Numbered from the stretch's first letter, positions 46,098-54,611 are shown. The stretch is DNA of 64,000 nucleotides from Thermococcus thermotolerans (GCF_024707485.1 NZ_CP102602.1:1612001-1676000); one strand, 5' to 3'. Made by a program: numbers and translations. Notes: generated from the sequence alone by a model not told the origin.

Positions 46098-48992
46098 ATG
46101 AGAAAGTTAGCAGGATTATGGTTAGTAATACTGATTTTGGGTATGACGGTAAGTGCTGGAATGTCAAACAACTACGCGGCAGCAGTAACGACCAGTGATC
46201 CCTATGAGGCTTTCTGGGATATTCTAAACAGGGAGGCGGAACTTGTAGTTGAAGTTGAAAACGGCAATCTCAGTCTTGCTCCAGAGTTGATTCAAAACTC
46301 CCGCCTCGGTGCTGAGAATGCAGCCAACATTTCAGCCTTAATCTGGCAGGCTTTGGAAGAGTTGAAAGCCTCTGGAGTCAAAACTTATTACACTGCGGAG
46401 GAACTCCGCGAAATGGCTCAGAACATTAGCGAAAACGGTCTGCCACAGGAGACTGTTGATGCTCTTAAGGAGCAGGGCTGGACTGACGAGCAGATTCAGG
46501 CTTTGGAAGAGTACATTGTTCAGAACGGGGCAAACATTACAGAAGACTTTAACATGACGGCCTTCCTTGAAGAATTCTCCATGGCATTCATTAACGTGGC
46601 CTTCAAGTACAATCGTTATGAAGCCTGGGCGCTGGAGAAATGGAAGTGGACTCAGCCCGCTGAAGCTCCAACCTTAAACAATGAAGAACTGATAAACCCT
46701 GTTTTGGCAGATCCATGGGTTCAGTTTTATCATGCGTACGCTGTGAGTGATTACGTGGGAATGGAAGACTCCATTGAAGCCTTAAGAGATTCTGCGTATA
46801 ATTTCTTGACGTATCAGGAGAGATTTGTTAGTTTAACCTTTTTGCGCAATGGGAGTGTAATTACGAAGACTGGAACACTGGATCGTGTTAACTGGACGGA
46901 TAATGGTTCAATGGTGTTTACCACTCTAGTCACCTCTCCGTCGGAGGACGGTTTCATGCTTAACACTACAACCTACTACTGGCCAAGTGCGTTACGGGCT
47001 TATGAGCTGACATCCAACATAATGACTCTCGTAAAGGCCAGGAATTGTGGTAACAACAATTCTGAGGTTCAGTGGATGCTTAATCAGAAAGTTGCAGAGT
47101 TGAGGAGTGCGCTCAAGGTAATTATCGTGAGTACGAGCACTTCAACTGTACAAGTTCCGAATGAGCCAATTTATCCAATAGAGCCAATAGACCCGATCTA
47201 TCCAATAGATCCAAAACTGCCAGTACTGCCTGTTTCGATGACCTCTCCAGAAGAGTCCACTACGGCAGAACTTTCCGAGAGTACAACCGTTATAACCCCT
47301 GCCGATGAGACTGCGCTGTTGGCCCTTGATCCCAACAACGAGGAAGGACGTTTGATGGTCGACAGTGTTAATGTGGAAGCGGTTGAGGTAACCTCGGATT
47401 ACGTCACATACAAGGTTGCAGTCCACCTCCATGTTGAAGACAACGCCGTCTCAAACGTGAATTTAGAGTTTCAAGGAACTGAGTTGAGTGACTCCAAGTC
47501 TATGGGTTTTCTTTATCCAGGTGATAGCTTTGTGGTGGAGAGTACCGTCAGTGGAAGAGTGTATGGAAGTGACCAAGTTACGGTAAGCGGGACTGTTAAG
47601 ATAACTTATACCCCCAGTTCCGGCCAGATACCGAACAGTGTTAGTCCAGCTAATGATGAGCGTGAAATAACCGAGAGTTATTCAAAGACAATACCGTTGG
47701 AGGAAGACATTGATCCTAGCAAGGTTTATGTAAGCGTTTTGGCTCAAGATGAAAATGGTGATGGAGTCATTACTGCAGGGGAAGACGTTGCCTTCAAGGT
47801 TGTCGTGAAGAATGAGAATAATGCTGATGTTTCTGGATCATGTAAGATCGACGTTAAGTACCCTATAAGCAGTAGCGACACGAGCATGAGGAATTTTAGC
47901 GTTAGCATTAATGCTCCCGCTGGTGGGAGTATAACGGGAACCTTTGGCAGTGTTCACTATGCTTGGTCCGGAACCTTCACGTACACTGGAAAATGTACTT
48001 TTGACCAGTATGAGAAAAGCTTTAGTGGTTACGTGACGGTGGAGGAGGATGACTCCACAGACCCCACTGTTGTGAAGATGATTGATGTTGTTCCAACAAG
48101 TTGGCCAAGTACGGCTCGTCTTGGTGGTTCTGTTGAGTTCAGTGTGGATTTGAAGAATACGTATCCAGTAGACAAGTCTGTGAAGGTTGAGTTAAAGATT
48201 GATGGAGTTACTGTTGATGTTGTTGAGACCACAGTGATTGCTGGTCGTTCCACGGGAGTAATCCTTACTTGGAATGTTCCGGACGACTTCCCAGTGGGCG
48301 AGCATACTGTAAAGATAAAAGCCTGGTCAAGAAACATCGGCTTAGATGATCCCTGGAACCCAGAAGACAGCGAAACAGAATCCATCGAGGTCACGGGTGT
48401 TGAAATCTTAAATATCGATTGTCCTCAAAGGGCAGGTCTTGGTGAAACCATTGAATGCAGGATATACATAAGGAACACTCTAGATGAACGAGTCGGCATA
48501 AATACTAAGCAGGTCATTTTAACTGGCCATCCTTACGATGAGTATCTCCATGAGACCAGAACAGTTAGCATTGAATATCCCATCCAGAACTCCATCAACA
48601 TAGATCCAGGTCGTACTGAAGTTTTGTTAGTAGCGCCCATTGATATCCCCGACGATCGGAAAATTCTTGATTATCGCTATACTTGTGATCAGATAACAGG
48701 GGACTGTTCTTTTAAGTGGGCAGACACCAACTACACACTTCAAATCCAAATTGACATGCCGTATCCCCAAAAAGACATAACCATTAATAGGACCCTAACT
48801 CTCTACTACTTTGGCAGCTCAGCAATGCAAGAAATAGCTGGAGGTCTGGTGACCGAATATGGAGTACCCGCCGCTACAGCAGGTCTAACAGGGCTATTAC
48901 TTGCAGCCGCTGGGTTTAGCGCATTTGCTACGTTTGGACTCTCATTAGCTGTTGGAGCAATAGTCTATGTAATACTTAAAGAAACAAGTTAG
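46098..48992 (+). CDS. Large secreted precursor-like protein with hydrophobic C-terminal segment
   Basis: 964 residues. Signal peptide MRKLAGLWLVILILGMTVSA; a helical region of about 200 residues; a Pro/Ile repeat (YPIEPIDPIYPIDPKLPVLP) near 360; Ig-like or CARDB-type units (about 430-830, e.g. EDVAFKVVVKNENNADVSGS and SVEFSVDLKNTYPVDKSVKV); a Cys pair (NIDCPQRAGLGETIECRIYI); and a final 55-residue hydrophobic stretch (GGLVTEYGVPAATAGLTGLL, LLAAAGFSAFATFGLSLAVG). The end could be a membrane anchor or a bacteriocin-like hydrophobic peptide. Codon and base use are AT-richer than neighbouring core genes. The small membrane gene follows 12 bp later. Confidence 0.7.
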   Translation: MRKLAGLWLVILILGMTVSAGMSNNYAAAVTTSDPYEAFWDILNREAELVVEVENGNLSLAPELIQNSRLGAENAANISALIWQALEELKASGVKTYYTAEELREMAQNISENGLPQETVDALKEQGWTDEQIQALEEYIVQNGANITEDFNMTAFLEEFSMAFINVAFKYNRYEAWALEKWKWTQPAEAPTLNNEELINPVLADPWVQFYHAYAVSDYVGMEDSIEALRDSAYNFLTYQERFVSLTFLRNGSVITKTGTLDRVNWTDNGSMVFTTLVTSPSEDGFMLNTTTYYWPSALRAYELTSNIMTLVKARNCGNNNSEVQWMLNQKVAELRSALKVIIVSTSTSTVQVPNEPIYPIEPIDPIYPIDPKLPVLPVSMTSPEESTTAELSESTTVITPADETALLALDPNNEEGRLMVDSVNVEAVEVTSDYVTYKVAVHLHVEDNAVSNVNLEFQGTELSDSKSMGFLYPGDSFVVESTVSGRVYGSDQVTVSGTVKITYTPSSGQIPNSVSPANDEREITESYSKTIPLEEDIDPSKVYVSVLAQDENGDGVITAGEDVAFKVVVKNENNADVSGSCKIDVKYPISSSDTSMRNFSVSINAPAGGSITGTFGSVHYAWSGTFTYTGKCTFDQYEKSFSGYVTVEEDDSTDPTVVKMIDVVPTSWPSTARLGGSVEFSVDLKNTYPVDKSVKVELKIDGVTVDVVETTVIAGRSTGVILTWNVPDDFPVGEHTVKIKAWSRNIGLDDPWNPEDSETESIEVTGVEILNIDCPQRAGLGETIECRIYIRNTLDERVGINTKQVILTGHPYDEYLHETRTVSIEYPIQNSINIDPGRTEVLLVAPIDIPDDRKILDYRYTCDQITGDCSFKWADTNYTLQIQIDMPYPQKDITINRTLTLYYFGSSAMQEIAGGLVTEYGVPAATAGLTGLLLAAAGFSAFATFGLSLAVGAIVYVILKETS

Positions 48993-49004
48993 GGGTGGAT
49001 TGAA

Positions 49005-49301
49005 ATGGATGTTGTTATCCACAGCATTATAGTGATGTTCCCCCACGCTTTCTTATTTTTAATGGTTATAGTAATGTATCTGAGGTTAAAAGAAGGCAGA
49101 ATTCAAGTTGCAAAGAGAATAGCATTACTGGCGCCGATGACATGGTTGTACTGGAGGTGGTTCTTTGGTAACCTGCCATTTTTAAGTGATCCTACAAATT
49201 TCATAGCCTTCATTATATTCACAATGTCTCTAGCAGGATATACCACAGTCGTAATGAGGCTATATCCTGAACCTGCCAATTCCAGAGAGGGCTTAAAATA
49301 A
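49005..49301 (+). CDS. Small membrane protein, partner of 46098-48992
   Basis: 98 residues with about three hydrophobic helices (VVIHSIIVMFPHAFLFLMVI, RIALLAPMTWLYWRWFFGNL, NFIAFIIFTMSLAGYTTVVM). A GGGGTGG site precedes the ATG and the gap to the upstream stop is 12 bp, so the pair is an operon. Same order as 8331-8702 after 8712-9470 and 10503-10886 after 10893-11846. An immunity role is inferred from position only. Confidence 0.55.
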   Translation: MDVVIHSIIVMFPHAFLFLMVIVMYLRLKEGRIQVAKRIALLAPMTWLYWRWFFGNLPFLSDPTNFIAFIIFTMSLAGYTTVVMRLYPEPANSREGLK

Positions 49302-49756
49302 ATCAGCTATTTTTTTATTTTTAATTATCGAAGATACATCGTCCAAGATGGGATTCTGAAAATCTACGCGAGGAAAACAATGAGCGAATGGGCAGACTTC
49401 AGTAAAATATGTCAGGACATCACGTTGTACTTAAAAGTCGGAGGAAAACACTCGCAAACGCAAAAATCAACATTATCCAACCCGGACTGGTGAAGGCGAC
49501 GATGACATGCCCTGCAGTTGTTGGTCTAGGTGGCTCAGCCCAGTGTACTATACATTTCAAGCTGAAAGAGCAAACGGCATTAACGCTTAACTTGGAGAGA
49601 CTTAAATTTGGTGGTAAGATGATATAATCTTAACGATGAAGACGGGGACATCCCATCCAGTAAGGGACATAGCTTAACGTCCGAGGAGTTGGGACCTTGG
49701 CTTTCTTATCCAGCAACCCTTTTTAACTCCTCCCCCAACTTTTTTCGGTGGTGTGG
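49302..49756. other. Region with a gene remnant and the moaD-type gene's promoter
   Basis: 455 bp. Holds the degenerate paralogue described at 49380-49690 and, near the end, a T-rich CCTTTTTAACTCC promoter-like sequence (about 49717-49730) for the downstream operon. No intact gene. Confidence 0.5.
49380..49690 (+). pseudogene. Degraded remnant related to the 46.1-kb secreted protein
   Basis: In one frame (49409-49627) 72 codons read through TMTCPAVVGLGGSAQCTIHF, which lines up by eye with NIDCPQRAGLGETIECRIYI of the upstream 964-residue protein (Cys, GLG, Cys at matching spacing). The frame has no convincing start; a second short frame from 49380 (MSEWADFSKICQDITLYLKV) overlaps it in another phase. 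This looks like the eroded end of a second such gene rather than a functional protein. Confidence 0.4.
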
Positions 49757-50023
49757 ATGAGGATTAGGGTTCGCTATTTCGCCAGGTTCCGCTCCCTGGT
49801 TGGCACCGGTGAGGAGGAACTCGAAGTTCCCGAGGGGACGACCATCGGCGGGCTGATAGAAATCCTGAAGGAGAGGCATCCCGTTCTCAAAAACGAGGTC
49901 TTCGCCGAGGACGACGACCTAGCTGATGTCAATGTCTCCAGGAACGGCAGTTACGTGGGTTTCGATGAGGTTCTTGAGGATGGTGATGTGGTTGCGCTGT
50001 TTCCCCCTGTGAGCGGTGGTTGA
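49757..50023 (+). CDS. MoaD-like / ubiquitin-like small modifier protein
   Basis: 88 residues, beta-grasp fold: MRIRVRYFARFRSLVGTGEE, ...LEDGDVVALFPPVSGG. It ends in Gly-Gly, needed for adenylation and thiocarboxylate formation or isopeptide transfer. Partner for the MoaE gene (51680-52108) in molybdopterin synthase, or an archaeal SAMP modifier. ATG 49757 is preferred (M4 of the longer frame), with GGTGGTGTGG upstream. It is 1 bp from the E1-like gene, consistent with a single operon and functional pair. Confidence 0.85.
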   Translation: MRIRVRYFARFRSLVGTGEEELEVPEGTTIGGLIEILKERHPVLKNEVFAEDDDLADVNVSRNGSYVGFDEVLEDGDVVALFPPVSGG

Positions 50024-50024
50024 T

Positions 50025-50723
50025 ATGCTCACGAAAAGGGAGCTTGAGCGCTACGACAGGCAGATAATGATCTTCGGTGAAGAGGGTCAGGAGAAGCTTA
50101 AGGCCTCAAAGGTCGCGGTCGTTGGAGTCGGTGGCCTCGGGAGTCCGGTCGCCTACTACCTTGCCGCCGCTGGCGTTGGTACCCTCCTCCTTGTAGACGA
50201 GCAAAAGCCGGAGCTGAGCAACCTCAACAGACAGATACTCCACTGGGAGGAGGATTTGAATGAGAATCCTAAACCGCTCTCTGCCAAATGGAAGCTTGAG
50301 CACTTCAACTCAAATATAAAAATCGAAACGTTTGTAGGTAAACTGGACGAGGGCAACATCGATAGTGTTCTCAAAGGGGCTGACGTCATCGTTGACTGCC
50401 TCGACAACTTCGGGACAAGGTTTCTCCTCGATGACTACGCGGGAAAGGCAGAGGTTCCCCTCATTCACGGAGCCGTTGAGGGAACCTACGGGCAGGTGAC
50501 GACCATAATTCCTGGAAAGACCAAGAGCCTGCGCGAGATATTTCCGAACGTGAGGGAAAATAGGGGAAAGTTCCCGATACTCGGGGCAACAGCTGGGGTT
50601 ATTGGCACCATTCAGGCGATGGAGGTAATAAAACTGCTCACCGGGATCGGTGAGCCCCTCCTCAACAGACTGCTCATAGTTGACCTTGCCTTCAACACCT
50701 TTGATGTTATTGAGCTCAGGTAG
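50025..50723 (+). CDS. E1-like adenylyltransferase (MoeB/ThiF/UbaA family) without zinc cysteines
   Basis: 232 residues. GVGGLGSPVAYYLAAAGVGT nucleotide loop, DEQKPELSNLNRQILHWEED, and DCLDNFGTRFLLDDYAG are intact, as is LGATAGVIGTIQAMEVIKLL. But the usual CxxC zinc pairs and the catalytic Cys of MoeB/ThiF are missing: the only Cys is in DCLDN, and the segment that normally has Cys reads SLREIFPNVRENRGKFP. It should still adenylate the MoaD-like C-terminal Gly, giving the acyl-adenylate for sulfur transfer. It ends 8 bp inside the convergent lipoprotein gene. Confidence 0.85.
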   Translation: MLTKRELERYDRQIMIFGEEGQEKLKASKVAVVGVGGLGSPVAYYLAAAGVGTLLLVDEQKPELSNLNRQILHWEEDLNENPKPLSAKWKLEHFNSNIKIETFVGKLDEGNIDSVLKGADVIVDCLDNFGTRFLLDDYAGKAEVPLIHGAVEGTYGQVTTIIPGKTKSLREIFPNVRENRGKFPILGATAGVIGTIQAMEVIKLLTGIGEPLLNRLLIVDLAFNTFDVIELR

Positions 50724-51579
50724 ATGGTGCTTCCACGTTTTTCTTCTCGTTTATGGATGTTATCCGTATGGTCTCGCTCCACGAGCCGTCCTGGGTTATC
50801 GTCATCTTCCCGATGGTGGGGTCGTCTATTGATGTCTTCGCACTCACTGAAAAGCTTACCCTTCCCCCTACGAGCCTGCCGTTCTCGAAGTACAGCTCAA
50901 GGACGCCGTCCTTCACGCTGATCTCCGTGTCGGGAGTTGTGGCGAAGTACATGGTTGCCAGGGGCCTCACCTCGTAGTCGCTGAGGTGGTACCTGAGCAC
51001 GAGCCTCTCGCCGTTCTCCCTTTCGTCTGGGGTTCTTTTCAGGTATTCCTTGGCGAGGCTTACGATGTTGTATTTCCAGACGAATTCCGCGGTGGTTGGG
51101 TCGTCGCTCTTCACCCATCCGAGGGGAGTGCGGATGTAGGTGACGTTGTTAAAGACGATCCTTGATGTGTTGGTGGAGGCACCGTCCGGGACGCTGATGG
51201 TGGTCGTGTTTATGACCGCGCTCCAGGATTCAAAGTCCATGTAGCCCCTTTCGATTATATTCAGTGTGACGTTGTCCCTCTGGGAGACGTTTCCCTGCGT
51301 TACCACTACCAGCATTGAGATCGTGGCGTTGCTGACGTATGTGTACTGGTTCAGGGCCGAGACCCACTGAAGGAGCTCGTCCGTGGTGACCTCCTTTGGG
51401 GTTTCCGTTGGGGACTGGCTGGTGGTTGTTGGAGACTGGCTAGTGGTTGTCGGGGTTGTAGTGCCGGGGCTGGAAGAGACCGCGGGGCTCGACGTCGTGG
51501 TATCGCTGCCGCCTCCAAGACAGCCAGCGGTGAATCCGATGACCAGAACCAGAATGAGAACGAGGGCATATTTTTTCAT
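50716..51579 (-). CDS. Lipoprotein with LolA-like domain
   Basis: 287 residues. Lipobox signal MKKYALVLILVLVIGFTAGC with Cys20 followed by a Gly/Ser/Thr-rich stretch (TTTSSPAVSSSPGTTTPTTT repeated SPTTTSQ units), then a beta-rich domain (ELLQWVSALNQYTYVSNATI, ERENGERLVLRYHLSD-type strands, FSVSAKTSIDDPTIGKMTIT). Thermococcales have many such proteins with LolA/DUF-type folds on the cell surface. Extracellular, lipid-anchored. It is the only minus-strand gene between the MoaD and MoaE genes. Function unknown. Confidence 0.75.
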   Translation of the reverse strand: MKKYALVLILVLVIGFTAGCLGGGSDTTTSSPAVSSSPGTTTPTTTSQSPTTTSQSPTETPKEVTTDELLQWVSALNQYTYVSNATISMLVVVTQGNVSQRDNVTLNIIERGYMDFESWSAVINTTTISVPDGASTNTSRIVFNNVTYIRTPLGWVKSDDPTTAEFVWKYNIVSLAKEYLKRTPDERENGERLVLRYHLSDYEVRPLATMYFATTPDTEISVKDGVLELYFENGRLVGGRVSFSVSAKTSIDDPTIGKMTITQDGSWSETIRITSINEKKNVEAPST

Positions 51580-51679
51580 GCCTTTCACCCAGGAACCCTC
51601 GGCTGGAGACCACTTAAACCTTTTCGTTAACCCGGCAGGTTTTAATCTGGTTGTGTGTAGTCTTTAGGGGGGATGAGAG

Positions 51680-52108
51680 ATGAAGGTCAGGCTTACGAAA
51701 GAACCCTTTGACCTCAACGAGGCTTTGGGCTACCTCCTGGTTCCGGAGGCTGGTGGCTATGTGTTCTTCCTTGGCAAGGTCAGAAACGAGAACCACGGGA
51801 GGAGGGTAGAGAAGCTCATCTACGAGGCCTATCCTGAGATGGCCGAGGCTGAGATGGCCCGTATACGAAAAGAGGCCCTTGAGAGGTTCCCCATTCTGGA
51901 CATGCTTATCTGGCACCGCTACGGAGAGCTTGAAGTCGGTCAGGACACGATACTCATTATCGCCAGTGGCAGGCACAGGAAGGAGGCCTTTGAGGCCTGC
52001 ATGTGGGCAATTGATGAGGTGAAGCGCCGCGTCCCGGTGTGGAAGAGGGAGGTGACGGATGAGGGCACCTTCTGGATCGAGGGCGACCGGCTGGTTCCTG
52101 AGAAGTGA
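51680..52108 (+). CDS. moaE: Molybdopterin synthase catalytic subunit MoaE
   Basis: 142 residues. GYVFFLGKVRNENHGRRVEK (the LG.VR segment), LIYEAYPEMAEAEMARIRKE, IWHRYGELEVGQDTILIIAS, and the C-terminal RVPVWKREVTDEGTFWIEGD with the catalytic Lys are typical. Makes molybdopterin with MoaD-thiocarboxylate, needed for tungsten or molybdenum enzymes. Its MoaD-like partner and E1-like enzyme lie just upstream at 49757-50723. GGGGGGATGAG precedes the ATG. Confidence 0.93.
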   Translation: MKVRLTKEPFDLNEALGYLLVPEAGGYVFFLGKVRNENHGRRVEKLIYEAYPEMAEAEMARIRKEALERFPILDMLIWHRYGELEVGQDTILIIASGRHRKEAFEACMWAIDEVKRRVPVWKREVTDEGTFWIEGDRLVPEK

Positions 52109-52110
52109 TT

Positions 52111-52161
52111 TTCCATTTTTTGCAGACTACTCTTAGTAGTGTGCAAAATCGGAATAGAAAA
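52111..52161 (+). promoter_or_regulatory. Shared upstream element (copy 2), before the SPASM-domain gene
   Basis: Matches 46003-46053 at 42 of 51 positions. Within it 52119-52147 is a 29-bp inverted repeat, arms TTTGCAGACTACT and AGTAGTGTGCAAA with one mismatch and a 3-nt centre, followed by GAATAGAAAA and a strong TATA box (TATATATAC, about 52163-52172). Likely regulator binding site. Confidence 0.7.
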
Positions 52162-52204
52162 AGTATATATACAATTCTGTCCCTCTCCTCTATGGTGAGG
52201 ATTA

Positions 52205-53137
52205 ATGGAGAGGGTAGCCTACGATGCATCTCATACCGTTGATGTGGGGATGGCCCTCAATATAGTCTCCATAGGAAAGCCTCCTTGGAGCAACAGCTCC
52301 CACAATGGCAGGCTTGAGCGTCTCATCGTGCAACTTGGTGCAGGAAACGGTAAATTCTCCGAGATTAACGGCATACCGCGCTCAATAGGGTGTATAGGGA
52401 ACAGCTCCTTCATTCTTCGGAGGGAACCTCTCAGTCCCGAAAGGGTGAAGGAGCTTATCCGGGAGTTCAAGGAGATAGGCGGAAAGGAACTCTGGCTCAC
52501 CAACTACGACAGGGTGGAATACCTTACCAGCGTTGCCACATACGCCTCTGAAATAGGCGTTCCGGAGGTCTATGCAGTCGTCAGGCTTGAGGATGTGGAA
52601 TCAGTCGAACCCGTCGATGGGGTCCGCTTCATCGCCGAGCTTGAATACTCACCGAAAAACGTTCAGAGGCTTGAGGCCCACAGCTGGCTCTACGGAGCGC
52701 TCATAATGGTGCGGGGTTCACAGCTGGATGAGCTTATGGGCCTCAAGACCACCTTCCCCGGGGAGGTCTACGTCGACGTTCTCTTCCCCGGCTCCGCTAG
52801 AAAGCTGGACTTCAACGTTATAGAGGTCAAGAGGATACTGAATCCAACCGTTGAAAGATACCACGACTGCTTGGCCGGTACGATGGCCGTAACGGCTGAC
52901 GGCTATGCGCTTCCGTGTCCGCTCCTCAGGAACTACGTTGTCGGGGATCTGAAGGAGCTGGGGATAAAGAAGGTTCTCAGAAAGAGGAGAATCAAGGCCT
53001 TCTGGAGGATGACAAAGGATGATATAGGGGCCTGCAGTGACTGTCCGTTCAGGTATATCTGCCACGACTGCAGGGCGCTAGAGTATCAGGCTACCGGTGA
53101 GATAGACGGCCTGGAATACTGCCAGATAGTATTTTAG
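52205..53137 (+). CDS. SPASM-domain Fe-S protein with a degenerate radical-SAM domain
   Basis: 310 residues. The C-terminus is a clear SPASM-type Fe-S domain: DCLAGTMAVTADGYALPCPL and GACSDCPFRYICHDCRALEY with the expected Cys ladder. The N-terminal part looks like a TIM-barrel (ERVKELIREFKEIGGKELWL, EIGVPEVYAVVRLEDVESVE), but where the radical SAM CxxxCxxC should be it reads IGCIGNSSFI, a single Cys63, so no SAM cluster can form. It may be a scaffold or peptide-binding relative of radical SAM peptide modifiers. Its promoter element is shared with the secreted precursor at 46.1 kb. A double-HTH regulator gene is convergent with 4 bp overlap. Confidence 0.75.
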   Translation: MERVAYDASHTVDVGMALNIVSIGKPPWSNSSHNGRLERLIVQLGAGNGKFSEINGIPRSIGCIGNSSFILRREPLSPERVKELIREFKEIGGKELWLTNYDRVEYLTSVATYASEIGVPEVYAVVRLEDVESVEPVDGVRFIAELEYSPKNVQRLEAHSWLYGALIMVRGSQLDELMGLKTTFPGEVYVDVLFPGSARKLDFNVIEVKRILNPTVERYHDCLAGTMAVTADGYALPCPLLRNYVVGDLKELGIKKVLRKRRIKAFWRMTKDDIGACSDCPFRYICHDCRALEYQATGEIDGLEYCQIVF

Positions 53138-54051
53138 AAGTCCAGTATGGATCGGTACCCGCTCCCGTCTTTTTTTATCCTTCGTGAGTACCTGGTCATT
53201 CCGTTCTTGTCGTTGAGTTCTTTGAATGTGGGATCAAAGTACTCTATGAGTAGCTTTTCCACGTAGTTGCTGAACTCCAGTATCTTTGTTCCCAGATCCT
53301 CTTTTGACGAGAAGAACCATTCTATGACGTATCCTCTTCCAGGGAGCACCCCAACGACGATCTCGTATTCCTTGAATCTCTCTAGGACTGATTCATCGAG
53401 GGTTTCCGTTATTCCAAGAACACTCCTGTCGTGGATATTGTTTTCCAAAGCGGGGTCGAATCCCACCAGGATTCCCATACTCTTAAGTCTGTTTATCATG
53501 AATTTTACTGTGGGGCGGGTCTTTCCGAGCCTCTGTGCTATCTTGGTTATCGGGGTTCTCGCGTCTATATTCAAGATGTCCATCAGCACAGCGTAATCGT
53601 AGCTCAGGTTCCATTCCCCGAAGTTGTCGTCCCCGCTGTATGGATACGCCCTGACCTCATAGTATTCATAGTCGTCGGAGTATTTTGATAGCATCTCGTC
53701 TATCCTGTCCTTCTGGTCGTCTGGAATGTGGAGTACTGCCGATAGTCCATTCTTGAATCCGAATGCAGGATTGACATAGGCCACAAAAGGATTCTGGGCC
53801 ATTCTATAACCCGTCTCAAGTATGCTGTCTGAAGGAACGCTCAGAAACGCCAGATAACTCCTGAGGCCTATTATCCTAATATTATAAACGGCACTGACGG
53901 AGATGTATTTTCCGTAGTACTTGTCGTACAGCCTCTTGAGACGATAGTAGTCTATCCCCTCCTCCTCGGCTATTTTTTTCAGGCTATCCGTGGGATGTCT
54001 CACCAAAATCTCCACGAGAAATTCGAGCTCCTCCATGACAGGCTCGCCCAT
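53134..54051 (-). CDS. Transcriptional regulator with two Lrp/AsnC-type helix-turn-helix domains
   Basis: 305 residues. N-terminal HTH (HPTDSLKKIAEEEGIDYYRL) plus ligand-like region, then a second HTH near 165-210 (NIDARTPITKIAQRLGKTRP, TVKFMINRLKSMGILVGFDP) and a C-terminal domain. This is the duplicated-HTH Lrp-like family frequent in Thermococcales. ATG 54051 has GGTGAGGTG upstream. Its 3' end overlaps the SPASM gene end by 4 bp. It may control the element at 52111-52161, but nothing in the sequence proves that. Confidence 0.75.
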   Translation of the reverse strand: MGEPVMEELEFLVEILVRHPTDSLKKIAEEEGIDYYRLKRLYDKYYGKYISVSAVYNIRIIGLRSYLAFLSVPSDSILETGYRMAQNPFVAYVNPAFGFKNGLSAVLHIPDDQKDRIDEMLSKYSDDYEYYEVRAYPYSGDDNFGEWNLSYDYAVLMDILNIDARTPITKIAQRLGKTRPTVKFMINRLKSMGILVGFDPALENNIHDRSVLGITETLDESVLERFKEYEIVVGVLPGRGYVIEWFFSSKEDLGTKILEFSNYVEKLLIEYFDPTFKELNDKNGMTRYSRRIKKDGSGYRSILDF

Positions 54052-54122
54052 TTCACCTCACCAATATACTCCACGGAAAAGGTTATATCGTCGATGTATA
54101 TTAAACTCTTCCGGTGGTAGAC

Positions 54123-54611
54123 ATGGTGAAGATAGACGTCGTTGACATCGAAAAGCCCGAAGGGGTCGAGGTGATAATCGGGCAGGGCAACTTCTCTATA
54201 TTCACCGTTGATGACCTAGCAAAGACCCTCCTCACAACGGTTCCGGGCATAAAGTTCGGAATAGCCATGAACGAGGCCAAGCCCCAGCTGACGCGCTTCA
54301 CCGGCAACGATCCCGAGCTTGAAAAGCTTGCCGCTAAAAACGCCCTCAAGATTGGAGCCGGCCACGTCTTCGTTATACTGATGAAGAACGCGTTCCCGAT
54401 AAACGTTCTCAACGCCGTCAAGAACCACCCCGCCGTTGCCATGGTCTACGGCGCCAGTGAAAACCCGTTCCAGGTGATAATAGCTGAGACCGACCTCGGC
54501 AGGAGCGTTCTGGGGATTGTGGACGGCAAGGCCGCCAACAGGATCGAAGACGAGGAGCTCAGGAAGGAGCGCAGGGAACTCGTCGAGAGGATAGGTTACA
54601 AGATAGACTGA
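54123..54611 (+). CDS. Adenosine-specific kinase family protein (DUF355)
   Basis: 162 residues: VKIDVVDIEKPEGVEVIIGQ, GNFSIFTVDDLAKTLLTTVP, GIKFGIAMNEAKPQLTRFTG, and KNHPAVAMVYGASENPFQVI match the DUF355 family, annotated as adenosine-specific kinase from Pyrobaculum structure work. Biological role is unclear. Start ATG 54123 preferred (M4) with GGTGGTAG-type site upstream; TATATTAAAC (about 54093-54103) is a promoter. Confidence 0.82.
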   Translation: MVKIDVVDIEKPEGVEVIIGQGNFSIFTVDDLAKTLLTTVPGIKFGIAMNEAKPQLTRFTGNDPELEKLAAKNALKIGAGHVFVILMKNAFPINVLNAVKNHPAVAMVYGASENPFQVIIAETDLGRSVLGIVDGKAANRIEDEELRKERRELVERIGYKID

